Under the pieces are notes generated by a model. It saw only the letters and a program-made list of their open reading frames with translations, did not search any database and was not told where the DNA came from. Positions 1 through 11,824 of a stretch of DNA of 64,000 bases are shown in pieces; position 1 is the stretch's first letter; each line of letters opens with the position of its first letter. Both the position numbers and the translations under genes were made by a program. This DNA is from Gigantopelta aegis (lineage: Eukaryota > Mollusca > Gastropoda > Neomphalida > Peltospiridae). The DNA is taken from assembly GCF_016097555.1 (NCBI RefSeq), contig NC_054712.1, positions 48,302,674-48,366,673 of the forward strand, in the 5' to 3' direction.

Positions 1-850
1 GGGCAATTTAAAATATTACCATATTGATACTACATGTATATAAATTCACATGCCAAAGGAAACTATATATTATTCTCCTTGAAACTAATCTCAGGTGTGA
101 TGGGTAATTAGAGAGATATTGCTCCCCCTAGATGTCAAGGTCTGAGGATGGCTATATTTTATTATTGCTATTTTTTGTTGCCTGCATTCAACCGGTAAGG
201 AAGGGCAACATCATGTGGTAATTTTGCAATCTGTAAAAACAAAAGCATTTCATTATTTCAAGAAACTATTTTGTTTTAAGAATAAAAGAATGTATTCAGT
301 GGAACATTACTGTTGCCAATTATACATCTATATAAGATATGACAATAATACTATTGTAATTTTGAACTTGTAAAGTAACAACTTTGCCATTGTTTAATTA
401 TTACATATTATTTGGAAATAAAATATTAAATCATAAAAATAATTAACTTAATCATGCATACAAATTTTATTATAAATACAAATTATATATTTTGTAGCCA
501 ACATCATAATTATTATATATAATTAACATTACCTGAAAATTGCATCAACAAAAATTATATTCTGCCCAACCTGCCCTGTCCCCTCGACATTCAAAGTACA
601 CGGAAACACATCGGTACTAAATATAGATTATACTAATTCAGATTCCCGTTGTTCGTTTCTCTTATATGGCAACCCAAGCTGTTATAATACACATAAGACG
701 TATTGCAACTATGTGTTAGCTACAGAAAATAAATGACAATATGTAAGGCATGTAAAAAGTTAATATGATAACTTTATTCTATGTAAACCAGTAATCACTA
801 AGGCTTTGCTTCACCCCCAAAGACCCGGATGATCGGTAACTAGGCCGTGT
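1..850. other. AT-rich intergenic sequence, nothing recognised
   Basis: This stretch is strongly AT-rich with stops in all frames. I see no gene, RNA or named repeat in it. Confidence 0.5.
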
Positions 851-892
851 GACGTCACGCCGGTTCTGAGAATGGGCCAGAAGGCATCGCCG

Positions 893-1330
893 TTGGCAAG
901 TGCGAGACTGGCGACAAGTGATGAGAGCAGGTTTTGCTTGTTTAAAGCTGATGGTCGACAGCGTGTATACAGACGTCAAGGAGAACGTGTTAGTGCAGAA
1001 CTGTGTCCAGGGAGTTCAAGTGTTTGGAGGAGGTGGTGTCATGGTCTGGGGAGGAATCTGTGGGGACTTGAAAACGAGGCCGGTTATTATTCAAGGTAAC
1101 CTTAATGTACAGAGGTATCGAGATGAAGTTTTGCGACCCGTTCTGTTGCCATTTATTCAACAGCAGCCACGCGGTATACTCTTCCAGCATGACAACGCTA
1201 GACCCCATACTGCAGGGATAACACAGGACTTCCTCAACAACATGAACATTCATGTTTTGCCATGGCCTGCATGTTTTCCTGATATGAACCCCATCAGACA
1301 TTTGTGGATCATCTTGACAGACAGGTCAGG
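893..1330 (+). pseudogene. Tc1/mariner-type transposase relic (DDE domain)
   Basis: This is the C-terminal catalytic part of a Tc1/mariner-superfamily transposase, the cut-and-paste enzyme of TA-target DNA transposons. The first Asp lies in DESRFCLFKADGR (codon at 920-922). The central block GGGGVMVWGGI and the second Asp in FQHDNARPHTA (codon at 1191-1193) follow in another frame, so there is a frameshift around 985-1010. The third catalytic position, usually Glu in the family motif NPIEHLW, is Arg here (NPIRHLW, codon 1296-1298), 34 residues after the second Asp. Similarity ends about 1330 and the N-terminal DNA-binding half is missing. The copy is therefore dead by frameshift, truncation and loss of a catalytic residue. 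The family call is secure; the exact clade is not. Confidence 0.88.
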
Positions 1331-1661
1331 TCAGGTCATAGGGTTTTACGTGCACATTCAGAACAAGCTGTTGTAGCGCACGCCTGTCGTGGGCACAAGA
1401 GCCGGTCTTAGCCGGCTCCTCCGTCCATGACAGGAAAGGTGGGGGGAGGGGAGATGAGGGATTTTGATTGTGGGAATTTGGCGCAATTTTGACGGGTCGG
1501 TCGAAAGGACAATATACATTCACACCACTAATAACTATACTTTAATGTTTTTATAAAACATTTTGTTACCTTTACTTCTCTCCATTTAATAAATAAAATG
1601 TTCCACTTAAATTGTTTTTGGAACACACATTGCAGTAGTGAAACAATATGGACCAATTCAT

Positions 1662-1849
1662 AGGCGTATGGGACGGATGGGGGGGGGGGGGGGGCTGGGT
1701 TTCTTGTGTGATAATTTATCTATTCGGGCAAAATTGTCTGGTCATTCGGGCAAGGATGGTCTTGACGTCACATGTCATGAAGTTCAGTTCAGCCCCCCCC
1801 CCCCCCCCCACACACACACACTAAAAAAAAGTGCCCGTATGCCTATGGG
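1662..1849. mobile_element. MITE with complementary G-run and C-run
   Basis: The ends CATAGGCGTATGGGAC and GTGCCCGTATGCCTATG form terminal inverted repeats. The flanks carry CCAATTCAT on both sides (1653-1661 and 1850-1858), a 9-bp target-site duplication. A G-run near 1680-1694 faces a C-run near 1793-1809, so the element can fold on itself. It shares its termini with the elements at 27,984 and 33,871. Confidence 0.72.
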
Positions 1850-2009
1850 CCAATTCATGGTATGGTAAACTGAGATGTCTTGTTAAGAAAACGATACCCA
1901 GGGCTTTAGATTGCAACTAAGCCAAGGTATTAAATGCTGTGCCCAAAATAAACATACCAAATTAACAATCTAATTAAAATTACAAATTATTTATTTTATA
2001 AAATAAAAC

Positions 2010-2200
2010 ATGTTTTAAGGCATTCGTAATTCACACGAAACATGTCGTATACCCTCAGGATAATTCGGAATGTTTTCAAATTATTTTTAAATCACTGGCT
2101 GGATTCTGCAAGTAAGGTTTTGATTGGTGGACATGAGCTCCAACTGGCTGGTGTTAAATCCACATGTAATAGTGGAGCTAATTTTAATTAGATTGCCAAA
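2010..2200 (+). repeat. Dispersed repeat, copy 1 (second copy at 53.65 kb)
   Basis: About 180 bp matches 53,650-53,845 closely, including the block from CGTATACCCTC to CACATGTAATAGTGGAGC. No inverted ends or coding frame are evident. Confidence 0.7.
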
Positions 2201-2319
2201 TTAAATACAAACATGCTAACCTCAAAACAGTTTACTTCAGCAGCAGAAAACAATATACTTATTTATGCCCAAATTAATGAGATCTAAAACCCTGAGTACC
2301 AGTGTCACTAATGCAACAG

Positions 2320-2705
2320 ACCGGCTTCGGTGGCGTCGTGGCAGGCCATCGGTCTACAGGCTGGTAGGTACTGGGTTCGGATCCCAGTCGAGGCATGGGA
2401 TTTTTAATCTAGATACCGACTCCAAACCCTGAGTGAGTGCTCCGCAAGGCTCAGTGGGTAGGTGTAAAACCACTTGCACCGACCAGTGATCCATAACTGG
2501 TTCAACAAAGGCCATGGTTTGTGCTATCCTGCCTGTGGGAAGCGCAAATAAAAGATCCCTTGCTGCCTGTCGTAAAAGAGTAGCCTATGTGGCGACAGCG
2601 GGTTTCCTTTAAAAAAATCTGTGTGGTCCTTAACCATATGTCTGACGCCATATAACCGTAAATAAAATGTGTGGAGTGCGTCGTTAAATAAAACACTTCT
2701 TCTTT
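2320..2705 (+). mobile_element. SINE, head B with tail type 1, perfect 12-bp TSD
   Basis: A full-length retroposon beginning CCGGCTTCGGTGG. It has a tRNA-like B-box region (GGGTTCGGATCCC), the shared central domain (ACAAAGGCCATGG ... AAAAGATCCCTTGC) and tail type 1 (ATAACCGTAAATAAAATGTG). The target duplication CTAATGCAACAG is perfect at 2308-2319 and 2706-2717. The tail ends in a short pyrimidine run. Confidence 0.92.
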
Positions 2706-2833
2706 CTAATGCAACAGCTGTGAAGGGTGAACTATTTTTAGATTAATTCTATTTAGTCATCAACATATTTTGGTGGGTTTTTTTCACATCTGTCATCATG
2801 TTATGTTATATATACAGTACACAACGGTTACTA

Positions 2834-2935
2834 GTTATTTCGTACCATAGTTCATGGTCATTTCGTACCATAGTCATTTCGTACCATAGTACTTTGGTCA
2901 TTTCGTACCATAGCCATTTCGTACACACGGTCTTC
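2834..2935 (+). repeat. 17-bp minisatellite
   Basis: About five imperfect copies of a unit containing GTCATTTCGTACCATA. Confidence 0.75.
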
Positions 2936-3100
2936 GTGGGTAATTAAGGTTTTTCTTAGATCGGCTTATCTTAGAAGATCTTGATATGTTATTCTAACAC
3001 AAGGTGCTCGATGGTAATTAATGTAATGATGAACGGAAACGTGAGGAGATGAAAGTAATATATCATCTTTTTTTTCTTTCTTTCTTTCTTTATTTATTAA

Positions 3101-3879
3101 AGGGACACACCCTAGTTACGGCTAGTTGTTAACCATTACGGCGTTGTTTTTCGCTATTAAACCCATTTTTTTCACAAATAAAATTGCACTTTACTTACCG
3201 TTTATTATTTAGAATATACATTTCCATTCACCTGAAGTGTTTTTTGGTAATCCTGGTAACCCTGGTGTTTGTAATACCACAAAATGCATTTTTCGAATTT
3301 CTGAAAAACGGGCGCACGTTTGAGAAAAAAACGTTGAGCAGACAAGGTCTAATCTATTTTTAGACGGGATATTTCCATTTCAATGTCACAGACGTTGGTA
3401 TACCACGTGACCGTTATCATTTTGGTTCGGTTTGTTTTCTCGTGCACGGTTCGCGCGATCAACATCATTTGTTGTTGTTCATTTGTGAGATTTTTCTTCA
3501 CAGTTCGTGAACATTTTCAGTAACAATAAAGTTCAGACAAGTAAGTATCTCAATACAAAACGTTACAAACCCTTAAAACCAATACTTTTGCTAAGTCCTA
3601 CGATATCTCAGGAGAGGTGAAAAGAACGCACCCCAAGTCTGTGAAATTTGTCGTGACGTAGGCATTGTTGTGCTTCGAGCGACATCTACCGGTGACATCA
3701 GAATACAAACTTTGAAAATTATTTCAAGCAATTGGGACATGGGGATTCCCATGGTATTTATCGATATAAAACCTGCTTTTTTACTCCATTTGATAAAAAT
3801 GTGATCTAAGTGTGTTACAGGTTTGTAGATTAACCAAATTATAATTTATTTTCGCTGGATGGAACTAGGGTGTGCGGCT
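3101..3879. mobile_element. TTAA-flanked MITE (piggyBac-type target), long copy
   Basis: The left end AGGGACACACCCTAGTT and right end AACTAGGGTGTGCGGCT are inverted repeats, with TTAA directly outside both (3097-3100 and 3880-3883). The element is homologous end to end with the shorter copy at 50,776-51,147. It carries an extra middle segment of about 400 bp (roughly 3420-3800). No coding region was recognised. Confidence 0.75.
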
Positions 3880-4289
3880 TTAATGCAAGTTGAATACGCT
3901 GTATTTTGATGTTATTTGTTTATTTTTAATTGTGTACGAAAACGACTTGCTAGACTTGTTTCCTTTTTTCACGTAGGACCCTATTTTCGTGTGGCGTCAC
4001 CTAGCGTTGACTTCACCTCGAAGGCTCATTGACAAATGGCAACGGATTCCCGCTAACGTTATCCGGCGCTTGACGTCATCAATGCGGCGACGTGGCATGC
4101 ATTGATGCACAAGGTGGACATACTCGCTATTAATCCAATGTTTAGTGACTTTGCAGACACTTAACATATTGTTGTTGAAAAGCTGTTCTGACAGTAACTT
4201 TGTGAATCATCTCATTTTCACACAGTTTGCGGATGATTTTTTTTGTTCATACCCGGATGAACGTAAAAGAAATAACAGACAATCCTTAA

Positions 4290-4652
4290 ATACCTGTACA
4301 TAACTACATACATAGGCCTACCTACAAACATGTACATAACCATATACATAGGCCTACATACATACCTGTACATAACTACATACATAGGCCTACATACAAA
4401 CCTGTACATAACTACATACATAGGCCTATATACATACCTGTACATAACTACATACATAGGCCTACATACAAACCTGTACATAACTACATACATAGGCATA
4501 CATACATACCTGTACATAACTACATACATAGGCCTACATATATACCTGTACATAACTACATACATAGGCCTACATACATACATACATGTACATAACTACA
4601 TACATAGACCTACATACAAACATGTACATAACTACATACATAGGCCTACATA
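4290..4652 (+). repeat. 36-bp minisatellite
   Basis: About ten copies of a 36-bp unit built on CTGTACATAACTACATACAT followed by AGGCCTACATACA. Because 36 is divisible by three, both strands stay open as Tyr/Thr-rich frames, which I regard as spurious. Two residual units also occur at 6205-6280 and 7883-7958. Confidence 0.9.
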
Positions 4653-6280
4653 GAACTGTAGGCGTGTGTGCAGAGGTGTGTGTGTGTGTGTGTTAAACTA
4701 TTCCCTGCTCTATGTGAGTTTTCTATTTTTTGATGTATTTTCCAGGGAGTATAATTCGATCCCACCTCCGTCCTCTCAACTTCGCTTGACAAAGTCTAGA
4801 CTCCCAGTGTACAATTCCCTGCACACATGCCTTATATGGGTCGTTCTCCGAACTAGACCCATTTTTGCACTTAAAATAACAAACCGATTGCTTAAATTAA
4901 TCGTGTTTTATGTGTGTCATTGTTTACAGAACATGCTGAACTAATAACTAAAACTTTCTGTCTCTCAAAATAACAATTACTAGTGTGGTGTTGAATATGT
5001 CCAGGGCCAACCGTGACCTTTACCTAGTTAGTAACCGTGTTTGTTTTTTCTTTTCTTTTCTTCCTCTTCTTCTCCTTCTCCCTTCGGTGGTCCTGTTGGG
5101 CTTCACTGGCTAGTGCACCACGACTGGTATATCAAAGGCCGTGGTATGTGCTATCCTGTCTGTGAGATGGGGCATATTAAATATCCCTTGTTGCTAATCG
5201 AAAAGTGTAGCCCTTGAAGTGGCGACAGCGGGTTTCCTCTCTCAATATCTGTGTTGTCCTTAACCATATGTCTGGCGCCATATAATCGTAAATAAAATGT
5301 GTTGAGTGCGTCATTAAATAAACATTTCCTTCCTTCTTCTTCTTCTTCTTCTTCTTTTTTAACAGCATTGTAATGAAACCTGAAGCCCCTCTTGACTCCA
5401 ATATTCTGTCGTCCTCGGTGAGCGATTTAATCTTTGGAACCATCTTTAGCAGGCTACTCACAGTTACATTACAGCGGACTTCGCAGTTCAATAAGGCTCA
5501 CGTTGTTTTTAATAAAGACTGTCGATCAATCGAAATGGACGCTTTGTTCCGTAATCCAAGCGGTAATTCACTTGGTTGCCGTCTGCTTCGTTCTGTAACA
5601 ATGCAGATATCTGGTCACTCGCGTGTCACATCAGCGGTTCCAGGCTTTCGCATGCAGCTAGCTACACGCTTCAGTATGTGGAATGGAAAGAAACATCTCA
5701 TTTTGACTCCATGTGTCTTTGTAGCACAGTTTCTTGAACATTTTATGCTTTTATTGAATGAAATTTTGTTCACAACATGCCAAAAGACCACTCTCATGAA
5801 TATATATCTTTTAAACATGCAACATGTTTTGGTTTTTCTTCAGTAGTCTCTCAGAGTCGTGGTATAGTTTCTTTTGGACGTCAGTATAATATATAGCCGT
5901 AGTTTGCCGGCGTTATTTGTTATTAACTGAATCACACCACCAGATTAGTGGTGGTAGCGGTGTTGTCACTGCAGCTGGAAATAAATCAATTGCGCTTCTT
6001 TACAATTGTCGCTGGCTGCTAATCATCTCCAAATTGAAATCGAATTTGTTTGTGTCGTCCTTGACACATTAGTGCTACTGAAATGTACTTTTTTGTGTGA
6101 AGTCGTGGAAATTCTGAACATTTCAGTTAACAGTGTTATTGCAAATAGTTATAACTTTGAAATTATAATATTTTAATAATTAAATAATATCCATAAATAC
6201 AGCTAGACCTACATACATACCTGTACATAACTACATACATAGGCCTACATACAAACATGTACATAACTATATACATAGGC
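4646..6280 (+). repeat. Tandem unit 1 of 3 (~1.65 kb)
   Basis: First copy of a large tandem repeat running from CTACATAGAACTGTAGGCG to the next occurrence of the same junction. It contains a GT run, a 5'-truncated SINE and a unique 3' part with an open frame of 157 codons at 5373-5846. That frame shows no recognisable domain, and I do not call it a gene. The unit matches the next one almost base for base over more than 1 kb. Confidence 0.9.
5084..5345 (+). mobile_element. SINE inside tandem unit 1, 5'-truncated, tail type 1
   Basis: It begins in the conserved head/body border (GGTCCTGTTGGGC), includes CCACGACTGGTATATCAAAG and ends with the type 1 tail and CTT repeats. The tRNA-like head is missing. 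Confidence 0.85.
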
Positions 6281-7958
6281 CTACATAGAACTATAGGCGT
6301 GTGTGCAAGGAGAGGGGAGGTGTGTGTGTGTGTGTGCGTGTGTGTGTGTTAAACTATTTCCTGCTCTATGTGAGTTTTCTATTTTTTAATGTATTTTCCA
6401 GGGAGTATGATTCGATCCCACCTCCGTCCTCTCAACTTCGCTCGACAAAGTCTAGACTCCCCTGCACACATCCCTTATATGGGTCGTTCTCCGAACTAGA
6501 CAAATTTTTGCATTTTAAAAAAAAAGAAAAAGAAAAGTTCTACTCCAGGTAAAATAACAAACTGATTACTTAAATTAATCGTGTTCTATGTGTGTCATTG
6601 TTTACAGAACATGCTGAATTAATAACTAAAACTTTCTGTCTCTCAAAATAACAATTACTAGTGTGGTGTTGAATATGTCCAGGGCCAACCGTGACCTTTA
6701 CCTAGTTAGTAACCGTGTTTGTTTTTTCTTTTCTTTTCTTCCTCTTCTTCTCCTTCTCCCTTCGGTGGTCCTGTTGGGCTTCACTGGCTAGTGCACCACG
6801 ACTGGTATATCAAAGGCCGTGGTATGTGCTATCCTGTCTGTAGGATGGGGCATATTAAATATCCCTTGTTGCTAATCGAAAAGTGTAGCCCATGAAGTGG
6901 CGACAGGGGGTTTCCTCTCTCAATATCTGTGTTGTCCTTAACCATATGTCTGGCGCCATATAATCGTAAATAAAATGTGTTGAGTGCGTCATTAAATAAA
7001 CATTTCCTTCCTTCTTCTTCTTCTTCTTCTTCTTTTTTAACAGCATTGTAATGAAACCTGAAGCCCCTCTTGACTCCAATATTCTGTCGTTCTCGGTGAG
7101 CGATTTAATCTTTGGAACCATCTTTAGCAGGCTACTCACAGTTACATTACAGCGGACTTCGCAGTTCAATAAGGCTCACGTTGTTTTTAATAAAGACTGT
7201 CGATCAATCGAAATGGACGCTTTGTTCCGTAATCCAAGCGGTAATTCACTTGGTTGCCGTCTGCTTCGTTCTGTAACAATGCAGATATCTGGTCACTCGC
7301 GTGTCACATCAGCGGTTCCAGGCTTTCGCATGCAGCTAGCTACACGCTTCAGTATGTGGAATGGAAAGAAACATCTCATTTTGACTCCATGTGTCTTTGT
7401 AGCACAGTTTCTTGAACATTTTATGCTTTTATTGAATGAAATTTTGTTTACAACATGCTAAAAGACCACTCTCATGAATATATATCTTTTAAACATGCAA
7501 CATGTTTTGGTTTTTCTTCAGTAGTCTCTCAGAGTCGTGGTATAGTTTCTTTTGGACGTCAGTATAATATATAGCCGTAGTTTGCCGGCGTTATTTGTTA
7601 TTAACTGAATCACACCACCAGATTAGTGGTGGTAGCGGTGTTGTCACTGCAGCTGGAAATAAATCAATTGCGCTTCTTTACAATTGTCGCTGGCTGCTAA
7701 TCATCTCCAAATTGAAATCGAATTTGTTTGTGTCGTCCTTGACACATTAGTGCTACTGAAATGTACTTTTTTGTGTGAAGTCGTGGAAATTCTGAACATT
7801 TCAGTTAACAGTGTTATTGCAAATAGTTATAACATTGAAATTATAATATTTTAATAATTAAATAATATCCATAAATACAGCTAGACCTACATACATACCT
7901 GTACATAACTACATACATAGGCCTACATACAAACATGTACATAACTATATACATAGGC
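6281..7958 (+). repeat. Tandem unit 2 of 3 (~1.68 kb)
   Basis: Nearly identical to unit 1 with scattered single-base differences. It has an extra A-rich segment near 6518-6550. A point change turns the open frame's later part into a stop near 7460. Confidence 0.9.
6761..7022 (+). mobile_element. SINE inside tandem unit 2
   Basis: The duplicated copy of the truncated SINE in unit 1. It moved with the segmental duplication, not by independent insertion. Confidence 0.85.
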
Positions 7959-9046
7959 CTACATAGAACTGTAGGCGTGTGTGCAAGGAGAGGGGAGGTG
8001 TGTGTGTGTGTGTGTGTGTGCGTGTGTGTGTGTTAAACTATTTCCTGCTCTATGTGAGTTTTCTATTTTTTAATGTATTTTCCAGGGAGTATGATTCGAT
8101 CCCACCTCCGTCCTCTCAACTTCGCTCGACAAAGTCTAGACTCCTCTGCACACATCCCTTATATGGGTCGTTCTCCGAACTAGACAAATTTTTGCATTTT
8201 AAAAAAAAAGAAAAAGAAAAGTTCTACTCCAGGTAAAATAACAAACTGATTACTTAAATTAATCGTGTTCTATGTGTGTCATTGTTTACAGAACATGCTG
8301 AACTAATAACTAAAACTTTCTGTCTCTCAAAATAACAATTACTAGTGTGGTGTTGAATATGTCCAGGGCCAACCGTGACCTTTACCTAGTTAGTAACCGT
8401 GTTTGTTTTTTCTTTTCTTTTCTTCCTCTTCTTCTCCTTCTCCCTTCGGTGGTCCTGTTGGGCTTCACTGGCTAGTGCACCACGACTGGTATATCAAAGG
8501 CCGTGGTATGTGCTATCCTGTCTGTGAGATGGGGCATATAAAATATCCCTTGCTGCTATTCGAAAAGAGTAGCCCATGAAGTGGCGACAGCGAGTTTCCT
8601 TTCTCAATATCTGTGTTGTCCGTAACCATATGTCTGACGCCATATAACCGTAAATAAAATGTGTTGAGTGCGTCATTAAATAAAACATTTCCTTCCTTCT
8701 TCTTCTTCTTTTTTAACAGAATTGTAATGAAACCTGAAGCCCCTCTTGACTCCAATATTCTGTCGTCCTCGGTGAGCGATTTAATCTTTGGAACCATCTT
8801 TAGCAGGCTACTCACAGTTACATTACAGCGGATTTCGCAGTTCAATAAGGCTCACGTTGTTTTTAATAAAGACTGTCGATCAATCGAAATGGACGCTTTG
8901 TTCCGTAATCCAAGCGGTAATTCACTTGGTTGCCGTCTGCTTCGTTCTGTAACAATGCAGATATCTGGTCACTCGCGTGTCACATCAGCGGTTCCAGGCT
9001 TTCGCATGCAACAGGCTACACGCTTCAGTATGTGGAATGGAAAGAA
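7959..9046 (+). repeat. Tandem unit 3 of 3, 3'-truncated
   Basis: Matches units 1 and 2 up to TGTGGAATGGAAAGAA, where identity stops abruptly at 9046 and a different dispersed repeat begins. Confidence 0.88.
8455..8710 (+). mobile_element. SINE inside tandem unit 3
   Basis: Third duplicated copy of the truncated SINE. It is slightly closer to the general SINE consensus than the other two (CTGACGCCATATAACC in its tail). Confidence 0.85.
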
Positions 9047-9562
9047 CCAACCCGGATAGCCCAGTTGTTAGGCTGTCGTCTCCCGATACCGCCAACTATC
9101 TCCAAGACGTACCCAGTTATCTCGGTAATAGTAATCCTGAAGGGTATATAGGCTACCACCAAATCAAATTCCATAGACGACAGTAGTAACATATGTGGCT
9201 AACACTTCTACCTGCAACGTATCAATCGACCTATACACCACGGATATAAATACTACTACCCCTCACCCTTAAATTAAATCAGAAAAAAATTGGGGGTTAT
9301 TCAGAGATAACGGGTAGCGTCTATGACTACCCTAGTTCCGCATAAAATTTGAATACTTTTTTTTAACAGTAACCCCATACATGTTTCAAGCACAAGGCTA
9401 CTTGACAGAGTGATGCTAGATGTAATGAAATTGTATACATTTTGGGCCCAGATGAAGCTACTGTTTTTTTTTACAACAAACACACTCACATTTATCACCA
9501 ATGATAGGACTTGGGTGCAACTCGAACTTTGACCCACCCGGAAGTTATTTGGTTTAGTACTA
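9047..9562 (+). repeat. Dispersed repeat, copy 1 (second copy near 14.34-14.83 kb)
   Basis: The block with CCCATACATGTT, AGCACAAGGCTACTTGACA and ACACACTCACATTTAT recurs at 14,337-14,833. No coding frame is conserved between the two copies. Confidence 0.7.
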
Positions 9563-9839
9563 CCTATATGTGTCTTTGGGTGGACTATCCTGAGTTATTA
9601 ACAGAGCCTTTTTATCGACTGTAATTATATATTCAATTAAAACAAAAACATATTTGTACAACAAATCCCCCTCAAAGACACAACCTCTACTTCAGGCTTA
9701 CCGGTGTGGTATGACATACGGCCCGCCGTGATATGCAGCGCGATGGGTTTAACTGCGCATGTGCGAAATATGCGGGCCAAATTTCGCCATCATATGTATG
9801 ACAACTGCCGTGACATATGGCCTTTTTTGCTCCACGATT

Positions 9840-10043
9840 GTTGTAACAAAGGCTGTGGTATGTACTATCCTGTCTGTTGAATGTTGCAACTAAAAGACCC
9901 CTTGCTTCTGATCGGAAAGAGTGGCTAGCCCATTCTGTGTTGGCAGCGCGTTTCTTTCTGTGGTCCTTTACCATATGTCTGACGGCATATTAACGTAGTG
10001 CGTCGAGTGCGTCGATAAATAAAGCATTTCTTTCTTTCTTTCC
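9840..10043 (+). mobile_element. Degenerate SINE, tail type 1
   Basis: It retains AAAGGCTGTGGTATG, TATCCTGTCTGT, a diverged AAAAGACCCCTTGC and ACCATATGTCTGACG. It is clearly older than the intact copies, and the head is not recognisable. Confidence 0.75.
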
Positions 10044-10664
10044 AAATAGAATACTTTTTTAATGTCCTGAGTGCAGGGGGGGTCATGGAAGAAACCTAAT
10101 TACCTTTGACCTACATAACGCCGTCAAAAAAAAAAAAAAAAAAAAAGAAGAAGAAGAAGAAGTAGAAAGAAAAAAGATAACTGTAATATCCGTTGACTGC
10201 AACTGTTAACAATAGACGAGAATTCTTTACAAATATAAAACCAAATTTAAAACAGGAAAAGACATTTCAGTGCTTGATATAATTAACAACGAAAAAGCTT
10301 CGTCAGCTCCCGCTAATGGAGAAACGGCCGGATAGGTTTAGCATGAAACGCCTGAAGACATAGTCTTTGTGGTTGAAGAATGTCATTTACAGTTGTAAGG
10401 CCTTAACAAGTCCATGGTCACGTGCCTTTCCGCGGGCTACAAACTAGTTTGATCTCGCGTGAACACACGTTAACTAGAAAACTGATGGAACAGAGCCAAG
10501 TAATCGATAAATGAGGGTGAAAAAACTAGCTAGTGCAAGAGCAAATTAATGATAATAATTCACCTGTTTTTGTTTTGTTAAGTCTTGCTTTATCTGGGTT
10601 CTTCCTATTTAATTTGATAAATTAATTAACAAAGGGGAACCTAAAAACTGATTGTAGTAAAATG

Positions 10665-10969
<305 letters not shown>

Positions 10970-10980
10970 CAATGGAGTAA

Positions 10981-11543
10981 CCCGCTATCGCCACAGACGT
11001 TACACCTACTGATAAAGAAACAAGCCATCTTTTATATACACTTTATCATAGATAGGAGAGAACATAGTACCAGTCATGAGATTTCTGGTTGGAACGGGAA
11101 AAAACTCGAGCCCACAGTTGGTAATCGATTCTGCGACTCATCACATCTCTGAACTACATCCCGCCCCTATCATGAAGATAAACGTAGTCCTGGGGAGTGA
11201 CGGTCTTCCCATACGTTGGGGACGGTGATTAATATGGGTGTAGGCACGACCTTGTCAAAACATCTTTTGCACTCTTCATTATACAAAGATACGAACTTTA
11301 ATACGCTAATAGATTGAAATTTCATATTAACGATGAGTTTTTAAGGTGTATGGGATGGAGACTGTGTCAAACAATAGTTTGCACTCTGCGTTGTACAGAG
11401 ATACGAACTTTAATGTACTTCGACTTTTATCATTCACATTGGAGCTGTGTTTTTATTTGGCTGGGGTGACTGTTTATTTCGCCTTTTTTTCTTTTTGAAT
11501 AAAAGGTAATCGAGACGCGATAACATTGGCTTAGGTCACATCT
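10981..11543. other. Intergenic, short internal duplication only
   Basis: The motif TACAGAGATACGAACTTTAA recurs in diverged form near 11,283-11,303 and 11,393-11,413. Related text is seen near 29,640 and 45,250. Nothing else was recognised. Confidence 0.4.
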
Positions 11544-11824
11544 AACGGGCCAATAGTGGTAAAGCGTGCGCCTGATGCGCGGTCAGTTTAGGATCGATCC
11601 CCATCGGTGGACCCATTAGGTTATTTCTCTTTTCAGACAATGCACCACACCAATCAAAGGCCGTGGTATATGCTATCCTGTCTCTTGGATGATACAAATA
11701 AAAGATTCCTTGCTACTGTTGGGGGGAAAAAAGAAACGTCTTTCCTCTCTAAGACTACATGTCAAGATTACCAAGTCTTTGACATCCAATAGCCGATGAT
11801 TAATAAATAGATGAGCTCTAATGG
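11544..11824 (+). mobile_element. SINE, head A with tail type 2
   Basis: It has an A-box region around AGTGGTAAAGCG, the B-box region GGATCGATCCCC, the central domain CAAAGGCCGTGGTAT and the type 2 tail (GACATCCAATAGCCGATGAT). Moderately diverged. Confidence 0.85.

Noticed and set aside
5373..5846. 157-codon frame in the tandem unit, taken at first for a small gene
   Set aside because: No recognisable domain, no promoter, and copy 2 is shortened. The minus strand is also partly open. Kept only as part of the repeat description.
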